Shown here in pieces: positions 54,074 to 63,650 of a DNA stretch of 64,000 bases. Source of the DNA: Siphonodentalium dalli (lineage: Eukaryota; Mollusca; Scaphopoda; Gadilida; Siphonodentaliidae); assembly GCA_032622095.1 (NCBI GenBank), contig CP136061.1, forward strand, positions 16,740,440 through 16,804,439, given 5' to 3'. Under the pieces are notes generated by a model. That model was not told the DNA's origin and ran no database searches. It worked only from the letters and a program-made list of their open reading frames with translations. The translations under genes were made by a program, and so were the position numbers. Within the stretch, counting starts at the first letter, position 1, and every line of letters begins with the position of its first letter.

Positions 54074-56078
54074 TAGTGATGCGGACCGGACCGGACCACC
54101 TTGGGTGGTCCGGTCCACTGCCAAGGCAGTCCAGTCCGGTCCAGTCCAAGCCATTCCAGTCCGGTACGCACGCCTGGACCGGTCCAAAGCGGTCCGGTCC
54201 ACCTATAATAGGCTATATGTTACGAGTTCTCTGTTTTCTCAAAGTGTTCACTCTGTATAGTACAAACTATAAGGTTACTGAGTTCAGTGCATTGCAATGA
54301 GTCCATATATGTTAAAACTTACAATGTTTGCCGATTGTATGCATCATTGTCTGTCTCTGGTGGGATATACTGGGAATTAACGATGCATAATAGTATTTCT
54401 AGTAATGCGAACATGCACTAATTAAATGTATTTGACAGCCATATAGCTAGGGCCAGAATGTGTTATAACCAATCTAACATGGCACTCAACTGATCGTATA
54501 CTATAATGCATGATTCATATCATACTTATTTTAATTAAATTGAAATTTAAACGAAATAACTATACTGATGACAATTATACAAATGTGTACTAATGTGACT
54601 ACTCCATTAATATTGGAGTCTTGGAGATTGTGATGGATGATTGTATAGTCCTGACAATTACAGTTATATACCTAAGTACAACTACTATTGGATTAATGTG
54701 ACTGTGTTGTGTATGTACTATGTAATGTGGTTTGCATGTTTCTTCGATAATTATAACTGTGAATAAAAGGTCGCAGACCACATGTCCCCCGACTCGAGTG
54801 GTAAACTTCATGATTGGATTTGTTTCTTGGCAAAATGTCTTGGACAAAACAACCCGATGAACAAACGCATGCAAACGCGAAAAAATGATATTTTTGTATT
54901 AGCTATATAGATGTTGCAAATCACCAACATGTTAGGAACAATATCCCAGAGTTTCAAATCTCTACATTTAAAACTGTAGGAGGAGTTGATTACACCATGA
55001 AGGTACCCAATCTCATCCAAAAGGCAAAAATGTTCCAAATTTTCTAAGTCGAAAACCCCCCAAAAATATGGAAAAAATGATATTTTTTATTAGCTATATA
55101 GATGTTGCAAATCACCAACATGTTAGGAACAATATCCCAGAGTTTCAAATCTCTACATTTAAAACTGTAGGAGGAGTTGATTACACCTTGAAGGTACCCA
55201 ATCTCATCCAAAAGGCAAAAATGTTCCAAATTTTCTAAGTCAAAACCCCCCAAAAATATAGAAAAAATGAAATTTTTTATTAGCTATATAGATGTTGCAA
55301 ATCACCGATATGTTAGGAACAATATCCCAGAGTTTCAAATCTCTACATTTAAAACTGTAGGAGGAGTTGATTACACCATGAAGGTACCCAATCTCATCCA
55401 AAAGGCAAAAATGTTCCAAATTTTCTAAGTCGAAAACCCCCCCAAAAATATGGAAACAATTACATTTTTGATTAGCTATATAGATGTTGCAAATCACCAA
55501 CATGTTAGGAACAATATCCCAGAGTTTCAAATCTCTACGTTTAAAACTGTAGGAGGAGTTGATTACACCATGAAGGTACCCAATCTCGGACGCACGGACG
55601 CACGGACGGACACACGGATGGACGGACGAGGGTCATTTCTATAGTCCTCCGACGTGTTCCGTCCAAATTGATTAGTTGATGCCATGTTACACTGTTTGTG
55701 ACAAATAGTTCCATACTCTTTCAGTTGCATGTTTGTCGCATTGATAGGGTGTTACATAGTGTTGGCCAGTGACTTAGCAGGCGGCCGGAAATCGGCGACA
55801 CCAAAGCAGGCGGCCGCCCACACTGGCACTTTCAGTATAAGGAAACTTAGGAAAGTGACATCTACAAAGTACATCTATACATTGTTTTCGTGGCATCAAA
55901 CGTTTAATAGATATTAACCACTTGAATGCGTCCATACATCGTTGCTAATTGATATGACGGCAAATACGCAATAATATTCGCGATAGTTTATAATAACTGA
56001 AGTAAAATAGTGGACCGGACCGGAGAGTACCGGACCGGCGGCAAAAAGCGGACCAAAGCGGTAGAGTCCGCATCACTA
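54074..56078. mobile_element. 2.0-kb hAT-type element containing a satellite array
   Basis: The exact 8-bp duplication AATCGTAC lies at 54066-54073 and 56079-56086. Ends TAGTGATGCGGACCGGACCG and GAGTCCGCATCACTA are inverted, with GGACCGG-rich subterminal regions at 54080-54204 and 56010-56070. No hAT transposase motif is visible. The interior holds a four-unit array (54878-55650). The small relative 47049-47348 shows the same ends with a short interior. Confidence 0.93.
54878..55650. repeat. 190-bp array with GGACG tail inside the hAT element
   Basis: TTAGCTATATAGATGTTGCA starts recurrent units at about 54899, 55090, 55280 and 55470 (190-192 bp). Each includes AACATGTTAGGAACAATATC, AAAACTGTAGGAGGAGTTGA and AAGGTACCCAATCTC. 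The last unit runs into CGGACGCACGGACGCACGGA and TCATTTCTATAGTCCTCCGA. The core-plus-GGACG-tail design is that of the rolling-circle-like elements elsewhere. Short minus-strand frames are repeat translations. Confidence 0.9.
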
Positions 56079-56500
56079 AATCGTACGTATTACTAAGACT
56101 ATCATTGGTGTAATAGATCAACTTGAGATAACAGAGATATTCTGTCTGTACACACAACTATTTCAGCGATGGATGAACTGAGATTTGATATCTAGATTTT
56201 TGTTATCAATCTCTCAAACAAGGGGCCAGCACTCGTGGTTCAAACTGTTTTTGGTAAGACACCACAAAACATGCCAGATGTGTGATGGGCGCAATTATAG
56301 GCAGCTCTAGTTTGTATTTATGTTGAGGCTGCTTACCGGTATCCATTCGTTACTTGTTTTGACTTACCGGTATCCGTTGTTAACGTGTTTGTATTTATCA
56401 CAGAGCAGTAGAAATCCAACGGTTCATTTCGGAATCTCTCCTTCCAGTAAAGAATATACCTGTGAATAAGATTGATATATCATATCACACATTTCTTATA

Positions 56501-57442
56501 CAGTAAAACCTCTCTAAAATTACCTCCTTTTGTTTGGTTGAGCGAGGCAAAATTAATTAAGTTTGATAAACAACACAATCTATTATATATTTTGAAAGAT
56601 CTGTGTGTGTGTGTATCTATCTATCTGTCTGTCTGTCAGTAATCGATGGACTCAAATACGGCTGAGCCAATTTCGATGAAACTTGGTATGTGGGGGTATT
56701 TTCGGGTCAGGACTAACATAGGCCTATTAATTTGTCCGTGCGAGGTCAACTTTTCACGTGCCGAGGTCAAATCTGTTTTTACGCCGTTTTGCGCTAATAT
56801 ATTTCAGTTCGGTGCTTACAAATCGATTCGAAACGGCGCGAATAATAACATGCCAGTCATAATAATGACACTATGAGAATCTTTCGTGTTTCCTCTTTCC
56901 AACGATATATAATATGTATGTATCCGTTTTAGTTATCTGCCTCAATTATTAAGAAGAAGTGGTACGATCTTCTATCAGGGTAAAAACAATGCGTAACTTC
57001 TATGACGTCGTTAGAGGTCATAAAGTTAGATCACGTTAACTCTTAACCTGCCGATGCATTTGACTGTTTCAGACGTCTTGGCGATATCTCGGGCACCGAT
57101 GGTAATTTATCTTTACGTTGAAACTTGATAATTAATGAGCGTGTGTATATGAGGCGCGTTTATATACTTGAGTGGAAATCAAATCGGGTTAAAAGGTCAA
57201 ATCGGGTAAAACCGGATGGATTTCGACGGGTACTTTTGTTCGGGCAGTGTTTTGGACGGGTCAAATCGTGACCCCACTTGACCTTGGCCTTCAAAATAGA
57301 CAATTCAAGGTCAAACCCCGGACGAAGTCGGGTCACCTTCTAGTAATAAATATTTATATAAAACTAACGACGCAAGCGTATAGATAAACAATATTTTTAA
57401 CTATTAAGATGGATCTTAAAGTTGTTAATTATGTTTTACTGT
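56501..57442. mobile_element. possible pogo/Tc1-type element
   Basis: TATA-CAGTAAAACCTCTCT on the left and GTTTTACTG-TATA on the right form short inverted ends with TA flanks. Beyond 9 bp the ends differ. The interior starts with (TGTG)/(TATC)/(TGTC) microsatellite and CAGTAATCGATGGACTCAAA and ends GAAGTCGGGTCACCTTCTAG, which looks like a separate dispersed element. Uncertain. Confidence 0.35.
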
Positions 57443-57502
57443 ATAGCACACATATCACTGAGGTTCCAAGGTGTCAGTCCTGAAGATATGGTGCAGGACA
57501 TT

Positions 57503-57615
57503 AGCAGAATGGGGTGGCCCGAGGGTAAATTTAGTGACGCCACCCCACACTGAGGTCTAGCATCACTGTACTACTAGTAACCCTCGGGGGATCTCATTCT
57601 GCTCAGGCCTCATCT
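57503..57615. repeat. palindromic repeat, GAGGTCCCCAGAGGG family
   Basis: TAGCAGAATGGGGTGGCCCG with GGGTAAATTTAGTGACGC, then TAGCATCACT, CCCTCGGGGGATCTCATTCT and GCTCAGGCCTCATCTG. Diverged copy. Confidence 0.75.
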
Positions 57616-57714
57616 GTAGAGCATATCACTAAGGATTCAAGGCCCTTGATAAACATATTAAATCAAATAGCAACAAGGAAATCAATCTAAATTTTCTAAA
57701 GACTGAATATTTTT

Positions 57715-57960
57715 TTAGAAGAAGGGCCATAACTCAGTTAAAAATAGTCGGATCAAACCCATATTCGAACTTGATCTGTCTTTTGGGCCGAGAAATTCAT
57801 ATAAAAATTTGGTTCCGATCAGATAGAAAATGTTTGAGTTATCGCACCATGCGTGTCTACAGACAGACAGACGGATGGATGGATGAACGGACGAATGACG
57901 AGTGGTCAATCCAGACATCGACACTATGTTTACCATACTATGGTATGGGTAAACATAAAA
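57715..57960 (+). repeat. GGGCCATAACTC core with GACAGACGG tail and 3' hairpin
   Basis: AAGGGCCATAACTCAGTTAA, CCCATATTCGAACTTGATCT, GTTCCGATCAGATAG, ATCGCACCATGCGTGTCTAC, CAGACAGACAGACGGATGGA. It ends with the perfect stem GTTTACCATAC-TATG-GTATGGGTAAAC (57930-57956), a rolling-circle-like terminal hairpin. Confidence 0.75.
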
Positions 57961-58454
57961 ACACATGAAAAGTTACAGTTCAAGTAGTGTTCATTCTGCA
58001 GACTGCTATATGAAGCCGGTTCATCAGTTGCACGTTCAAATGTTTGGAAAAATGTTCAGTAAATAAATGAGTTTTTAAAAGACCTTTCAACTCATCATAT
58101 TCAGGATATTTACGGATGCTCAAAAGCAGGAAATTCTGGGGACCCAAATAAAAGAATGGCGCAGAATAAAAGTAGGGAAGTAGAAATTACACAAAAATCA
58201 AATAAGAGTAGGGGGGCATAATGAAAGTAGGGGTGTGAAATTCTCAAAACTTGATTTGGATTTTCAGTAAAAGTCACTGATAAATATATACGTGTACCTA
58301 CGTGCTTGTAATAAATAATAGTTAGAATATAACCAGAAAATTGAAATGATATATGTACACTACTGTATGTGAATCACTTTCAATAAGATGAAAAGGTAGG
58401 CTATTATGTCAATTTTGATACCCCGTTGGACAAAATAAGTGTCCATTGGCACCG

Positions 58455-58535
58455 CGGTGTATTTGCAGTTCGGCCGCGGTGTCAGAGTTTGTAACTGCAG
58501 TTGAGCACCACGGCCGAACGGCAAGTACACCTGTT
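58455..58535. repeat. long imperfect hairpin with CGGCCG arms
   Basis: GCGGTGTATTTGCAGTTCGG, CCGCGGTG and, after about 25 nt, CACCACGGCCGAACGGCAAG and TACACC fold back on each other. No duplication or relatives in the window. Confidence 0.75.
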
Positions 58536-59145
58536 AAATATTGTGAGTTAGGCAGCTGTTGTTGTATTATATTATATTTATCAAGAATTGTACAAGAAAT
58601 AAAGTCCAAATCTTTAACTCGCCAAAATTATTTAGGCAAATGATTAGATTTTATCATATTTGCATATGTGACTTCCAGAAATTAATAAATGTAGGATCCA
58701 AAATAAGCATCATCGCAGTGTGATTAATATGACAAAAATAATAAACATAGGGGTACGTTTATATGGATCCCCGAGAGTATGAAGAGATATGTACCCAAAA
58801 CTACTATCAATCTTTGGAGCATTAAGTCCTTAGAGCTGAGAGACCTTGTTTGTACTCGACCATACTAGTATTAATAGCTACCGGTATGTAGGTTTTCAAT
58901 GAAGAAATTGGTCAAAACAAGAGGTTGCACCTCGTGTACTGGCATACACCGATGGTGCAACATTGAAACTTGGGCAGGACGGAACCCAAATCGACAAAGA
59001 AGGATGTCTAGAATGGAAAACATGAACACCCCTCTTTTGAAAACAGAGTTAATCCAGCATACCCCCACTTTTCGAAGATATCGTGTGTTGTGACATTTGC
59101 AAAATGAGGCCCCCCAAAGTGTGAACTTACTGCGTCTGAAATTTG
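58536..59145. other. no gene recognised; one ACAAGAG start
   Basis: ACAAGAGGTTGCACCTCGTG at 58917 followed by an inverted GGTGCAAC may be another element 5' end, whose remainder is not recognisable. Confidence 0.4.
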
Positions 59146-59250
59146 CTGAATGAGGTCCCCAGAGAGTGAATTTAGAGGGCTAGCAACACCAAATTCACCC
59201 TCTGGGGACCTCATTCTGAATAGGCCTTATCTTTTGGGAAGTACATGTAT
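59146..59250. repeat. palindromic repeat, GAGGTCCCCAGAGGG family
   Basis: GCTGAATGAGGTCCCCAGAG, GTGAATTTAGAGGGCTAGC and the arm CCAAATTCACCCTCTGGGGA, CCTCATTCTGAATAGGCC, TTATCTTTTGGGAAGTAC. Confidence 0.9.
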
Positions 59251-59366
59251 ATACTATTATAGTCTCAAATTAACTTGTTCACTTCTGTTCAGTTTCTATA
59301 TCACCTAATTTGCTTAATCAGAGGGTGACTGCAGAACTTCTGAATCTGATCCTGGGTCTCCATAGC

Positions 59367-59460
59367 CGTGGAGGCCTAAGCAGATAGAGGTTCCCAGAGG
59401 GTGAATTTGGTGAAGCTAGCCGACCATGTGGGATTCACCCTCAGGGTACCTCATGTCAGA
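59367..59460. repeat. palindromic repeat, GAGGTCCCCAGAGGG family
   Basis: GTGGAGGCCTAAGCAGATAG, AGGTTCCCAGAGGGTGAATT, GGATTCACCCTCAGGGTACC. Diverged, about 120 bp from the previous copy. Confidence 0.8.
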
Positions 59461-59647
59461 CACATTATATGCAGGCTTACTTCCACAAGACCACAACACC
59501 TGACTGCTGTGATTTGTACACATCACGTCATCAACAACACTATGGATTATATCCAGAAAACTACGAGATATTAAAATTTATTTACGATTTTATTTAGTAT
59601 TAGTAACGAGGTGGAGCCATTCTCACTGGGCTACACTTTTCACTTAC

Positions 59648-59898
59648 CCTTTTAAATCGCTGATGAGGTTAACGTCACCGATAACCAGTTTGTGTCCATG
59701 AAGGAGATGCCGCAGGAAATCATCGGTACCTTTGGTGACATCATGAGTGACATCACACAGGCAGCATGGTAACGATTCACATCCGCGGTGAGCTATCGAA
59801 GGTGCAGACGTCAGGTCGCTGTCAGATAAATGTAGTGGTTCAAGAAACGTACCTCTCTCTTCTTTCGGCATCATTTCATCCAATGATAAACAACAGTC
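59648..59898 (-). CDS. ZNF277: ZNF277 N-proximal exon
   Basis: The acceptor ATTTCCTACAG precedes ACTGTTG; donor AAAAGG|GTAAGT. It encodes CCLSLDEMMPKEERGTFLEP, LHLSDSDL, then SLPCCLCDVTHD and DFLRHLLHGHKLVIGDVNLI. The LEPL.L...(V/L)PC.FC...LL.H(M)..(E/G)HK.VI.DV pattern is that of the N-terminal finger region of ZNF277. An ATG within the exon (GAAATGATG) could start translation, but the open frame continues to the acceptor, so an earlier exon may hold the start. Ends with two bases of a split codon. Confidence 0.85.
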
Positions 59899-59998
59899 TG
59901 TAGGAAATAAAGACCAAAAAGACTTAACACCAAAAAAATCTCTCCTTGGTTTATATTAACTCTTCCTGGCTTCCACGACTGGAGCTTCCTGAAATTTT

Positions 59999-60120
59999 GC
60001 TAAAACCCTGTGCCAATGCACTCTCTTATATACGGGAGCCTCGCCAGTGCATTCTCTTATATATGTGAGGTTCCCTATGGGAGACTCGCCTATATAAGAA
60101 AATGCATTGGCATGTGGCAT
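59999..60120. repeat. degraded pair of the shared hairpin
   Basis: CCCTGTGCCAATGCACTCTC, then AGTGCATTCTCTTATATATG, TCCCTATGGGAGACTCGCC and AAAATGCATTGGC. Terminal repeats of the host MITE are not preserved. It lies close upstream of the first recognised ZNF277 exon. Confidence 0.8.
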
Positions 60121-60499
60121 ACTACATGGCTGTCATTGGGTGGATACCCCACATGTGACATACAATGTACATGTACAGCCTTGTGTGGACATATGTATAA
60201 CCCATGGCTGTCGTCCGGTGGCAAACCCTCATGTGGCAAACTACCTAATGTGGGCATAATTATATAATCAGGCAGACGGACCCAAAAATCAGCATTTTCA
60301 GATAAACGAATGTGAATAATTATATTTCTAGACATCCTTTCCCCCATGCTGGCCTGAGATATCAGATCTGACGGACAAATTCAAAAAATCTCTAGCAAGT
60401 AAAATGTGAGAAACATCATTTTAAAGCCACTCCTGAGATACAGGCCAAACAGACAAAAATTGGCTATTTCGTACACTTAAAGGGCCTTAACTCATTGGA
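60121..60499. other. no feature recognised
   Basis: Local repetition of CATGGCTGTC and CATGTGGCA/AACTAC around 60125-60245. Otherwise nothing. Confidence 0.4.
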
Positions 60500-60885
60500 A
60501 ACAAGAGTATCACAGGGCATGGCAAAATATGCCCCTGGTAATTTCAACAAAGGGCCATAACTCTGGTGAAAATAGTTGGGTAGATCCCTAATTCGAATTT
60601 GACCTGTATTTGGGCTAGTAAACTCAGATACCAAATTGCATTTCATTCAGTTCAGACTTACTAAAGTTATCATCCGGAACAAAAATTGAGTGAAAATTCC
60701 AACATACATTGTAAAGGACCGTAACTCTGGAGAAAACTGGCGGCAGAATATGAATTTGAACTTGACGCGTATTTTGTGCTACTAGTATACTGTAGTAAAC
60801 CAACATACCAAATTTCATTCCATTCAGTTCAGACTTAATAAAGTCATCATCCGGAAATGAAAAAATCAAACAACTACACCTGCCA
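60500..60885 (+). repeat. ACAAGAG element with GGCCATAACTCTGG cores, truncated
   Basis: ACAAGAGTATCACAGGGCAT and ATGCCCCTGGTAATTTC, then two cores (AAGGGCCATAACTCTGG, TTCGAATTTGACCTGTATTT, CCAAATTGCATTTCATTCAG, ATCATCCGGAA). No GACGG tail is present. Confidence 0.7.
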
Positions 60886-61065
60886 CATCTACAATACAGG
60901 CTGCACCCCAGTCAGGGCTGACATTCATCCCACAGTGTCAAATCAGTACAATTGAGCAGTATGGGGTAGCACAACAATGACTAAAAACAGGGATATCCAA
61001 ATGAATAAAAGAGGCTAACTACATGTAAATCACACAAAAACCCTGAGACTAACTCAGCTCAACTC

Positions 61066-61570
61066 CATAGCCTCCAACCCGAGGCTACCTCAACTAAACT
61101 TCAAACATAACCTCCAACCTGAGGCTACCTCAACTAAACTTCAAACATAACCTCCAACCTGAGGCTACCTCAACTAAACTTCAAACATAACCTCCAACCT
61201 GAGGCTACCTCAACTAAACTTCAAACATAACCTCCAACCTGAGGCTACCTCAACTAAACTTCAAACATAACCTCCAACATGAGGCTACCTCAACTAAACT
61301 TCAAACATAACCTCCAACCTCAGGCTACCTCAACTAAACTTCAAACATAACCTCCAACCTGAGGCTACCTCAACTAAACTTCAAACATAACCTCCAACCT
61401 GAGGCTGCCTCAACTAAACTTCAAACATAACCTCCAACCTGAGGCTACCTCAACTAAACTTCAAACATAACCTCCAACCTGAGGCTACCTCAACTAAACT
61501 TCAAACATAACCTCCAACCTGAGGCTACCTCAACTAAACTTCAAACATAACCTCCAACCTGAGGCTAACA
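61066..61570. repeat. 40-bp minisatellite, about 12 units
   Basis: The unit CCTCCAACCTGAGGCTACCT plus CAACTAAACTTCAAACATAA repeats almost without change (single variants at 61280, 61320 and 61408). Confidence 0.97.
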
Positions 61571-61798
61571 AACTCAATAAACAATTATCATCAGGAGGCT
61601 ACATGTATATAGCCTCCACATTTCAACCAATCAGCATTGAGTATTCCCACCAACCAATCAGAACATAGCATGCCCAGTCGCAGTGTATATATCAGTATCA
61701 TCAGTATCATTTATTTCGAAACAAGTCATCCGACTTTTTGTTCCGATTTGAAACATGGATATAAATTATAACGTAATCATAAAATCAATATGTTAAAA

Positions 61799-63571
61799 TC
61801 ACTCATCGTACTCATATTTCTGGCTATAGAAATATGAGTCAAACAGTTCTTTGAACTGCGTCAGGTTGACGGATGAAACAATCATCTCTGGTAAATTGTT
61901 CCATGGTATAACAACTCTCTGGGTGAAATAATATTTGCCTATGTCTTTAGTTTTACGAGGCAATTGTAATTTCAGCGAGTGACCCCTTGTGGTTGTAGAT
62001 AATGATCTTTGAAAATACAAGTCCGGATTTACATTGTAAGACTGTTTTAAAATTTTGAAGGTCTCTATCATATCTCCACGGAATCTGCGAAACTTCACTG
62101 ACATCCAATTGAGACGTATTGATCTTTGTTTATAATCCAGTTCTTTAAGTTGTGGGACCATTTTTGTAGCACGACGTTGTACACACTCTAGTGACATACA
62201 CTGGTATTTATGGTGTGGGTGCCAAACAGTGTTACAGTACTCCAATACAGGTCTTACCATGGATATGTATAACTGTCTGAACGTGTCCAATTCCAAACTG
62301 ACGAATGTTCTTTTTATTATGCCGAGGATTCGGTATGCCTTACTACATACAGCGTTCAATTTTTCATCAATCGTTACTCCTAAGTCTTTTTCCGATGGGC
62401 TGACTAATATTGGTGGATTTTCTGGAACATCAGACATCACATATATATTGCGAGGATTGTTGTGGCCCATGTGTATAACATGCTTCTTCTTAGAATTGAA
62501 TTGTAATTGCCAATCCATGGACCACTTACACATAGCATCAACATCTAGTTGTATATTGTCCTGAAGTGGATTTCCAATGATCTTAGTATCATCAGCGAAA
62601 ATTTTGCATGTGGTAGTAACACATTCAGGTAAATCGTTAATGCACATTGTAAAAAGAATAGGTCCAAGAACACTACCCTGAGGTACACCGCTGATCACCG
62701 ATGTCCAGTCTGAGAATGAAGAACTCACTCGAACTCTTTGTTGTCGACAACACAGAAACTCCTTTATCCACGAGAAAATGTCACGAATTCCGTATGAATA
62801 TATTTTGCTGAGTAGCCTATTGTGCGGAACAGTATCAAAGGCTTTTTTGAAATCGAAATATATAACATCAACTGGTTCGCTGTTATCAAGAGACGATGTG
62901 ACATGTGATAGATATTTGAGTAGTTGAGTTTTACATGAGCGGCCAGATCTAAATCCGTATTGACATGTAGTGAAAAGGTTATTTTCTTCCACGTGAGTCA
63001 TAACAGCATCAGCCACAAAAGACTCCAATAATTTGCAGAGAATACAGGTTAGACTCACAGGACGATAGTTTCCAGGATCAGATTTGGTTCCTTTTTTGAA
63101 AAGGCATGACACGTTCGCTTGTTTCCACAGCTGAGGTATTTTCCCCTCAGACAGAGATCTGTTTAACAGGATGGATAATGGTATACTGAGCTCCGATGCC
63201 GATTCTTTTAGTAGTTTTGGGTGGATGTTATCAGGCCCGCAGGCTTTGTTTGGATTTAGGTTGCGTAGTTTTCTCTCAATTGCATGGGGTGTGACTTGAA
63301 TACTTGCTAGGAATGTTCCATTGCAACGCTCGTCGATTACTGGTATATCTGTTTGATTCTCCTTTGTGAAAACCCCAGCAAAGAAATCGTTCAGCACTTT
63401 CGCTTTATCTTTGTCCTCTCGGGCAACAGTTTTGCCACCATTTGTCTTCAGGTCTCCGATCCCTTGCTGCGATGCTGTTTTGCTGCGCACATAATTCCAA
63501 AATGCTTTTGGGTTTTTGTGAGATTCTACTGAGATTTTCCTTTCAAATACCCTTTTCGTCGTCTTTATCAA
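61799..63571 (-). CDS. non-LTR retrotransposon reverse transcriptase (C-terminal 590 codons)
   Basis: RT blocks in order: LRNLNPNKACGPDNIHPKLL, YRPVSLTCILCKLLES, FRSGRSCKTQLL, IYFDFKKAFDTVPH, ISGVPQGSVLGPILF and the catalytic FADDTKII, then a thumb and C-terminal region with CNTVWHPH, RRATKMVPQL, FRRFRGDMIE, TTRGHSLKL and VIPWNNLPE. It ends at TGA at 61799-61801. Both FDF and FADD catalytic aspartates are present. The frame is open upstream to the stop near 63620, so the start shown is not the natural start. Confidence 0.93.
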   Translation of the reverse strand: MIKTTKRVFERKISVESHKNPKAFWNYVRSKTASQQGIGDLKTNGGKTVAREDKDKAKVLNDFFAGVFTKENQTDIPVIDERCNGTFLASIQVTPHAIERKLRNLNPNKACGPDNIHPKLLKESASELSIPLSILLNRSLSEGKIPQLWKQANVSCLFKKGTKSDPGNYRPVSLTCILCKLLESFVADAVMTHVEENNLFTTCQYGFRSGRSCKTQLLKYLSHVTSSLDNSEPVDVIYFDFKKAFDTVPHNRLLSKIYSYGIRDIFSWIKEFLCCRQQRVRVSSSFSDWTSVISGVPQGSVLGPILFTMCINDLPECVTTTCKIFADDTKIIGNPLQDNIQLDVDAMCKWSMDWQLQFNSKKKHVIHMGHNNPRNIYVMSDVPENPPILVSPSEKDLGVTIDEKLNAVCSKAYRILGIIKRTFVSLELDTFRQLYISMVRPVLEYCNTVWHPHHKYQCMSLECVQRRATKMVPQLKELDYKQRSIRLNWMSVKFRRFRGDMIETFKILKQSYNVNPDLYFQRSLSTTTRGHSLKLQLPRKTKDIGKYYFTQRVVIPWNNLPEMIVSSVNLTQFKELFDSYFYSQKYEYDE

Positions 63572-63650
63572 TATATTTGTATCACTTCGAAGCTTCTTAT
63601 AAATTTGATAGTCTGCGTCTCAACGAGATCTCCTGTACTTTTTGTAAGCC

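Larger units (their letters stand above)
40273..59647 (-). other. ZNF277: ZNF277 intron interval of about 19 kb
   Basis: Between the LLCDVLPED exon and the first recognised exon. Known ZNF277 proteins have about 40 residues here (a YxxYW..RF...P..DFCSVI region), so one or more exons must be hidden in this interval or lost from the assembly. The interval is filled with transposons annotated separately. A search by eye for a minus-strand YW or DFC exon was negative. Confidence 0.6.
21831..59898 (-). other. ZNF277: ZNF277 gene span
   Basis: Ten coding exons of a ZNF277-like protein were read: 59648-59898, 40190-40272, 37786-37877, 35685-35749, 31841-31886, 29578-29710, 28085-28161, 26645-26837, 26012-26136 and 21831-22029. 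Each has AG acceptor and GT donor dinucleotides, and from 40272 onward every junction keeps frame. The protein has several C2H2 fingers with C-x2-C and H-x4/5-H spacing; known ZNF277 proteins are conserved nuclear zinc-finger proteins. The segment between the first and second listed exons is missing, and further 5' exons may lie beyond 59898. Confidence 0.9.
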
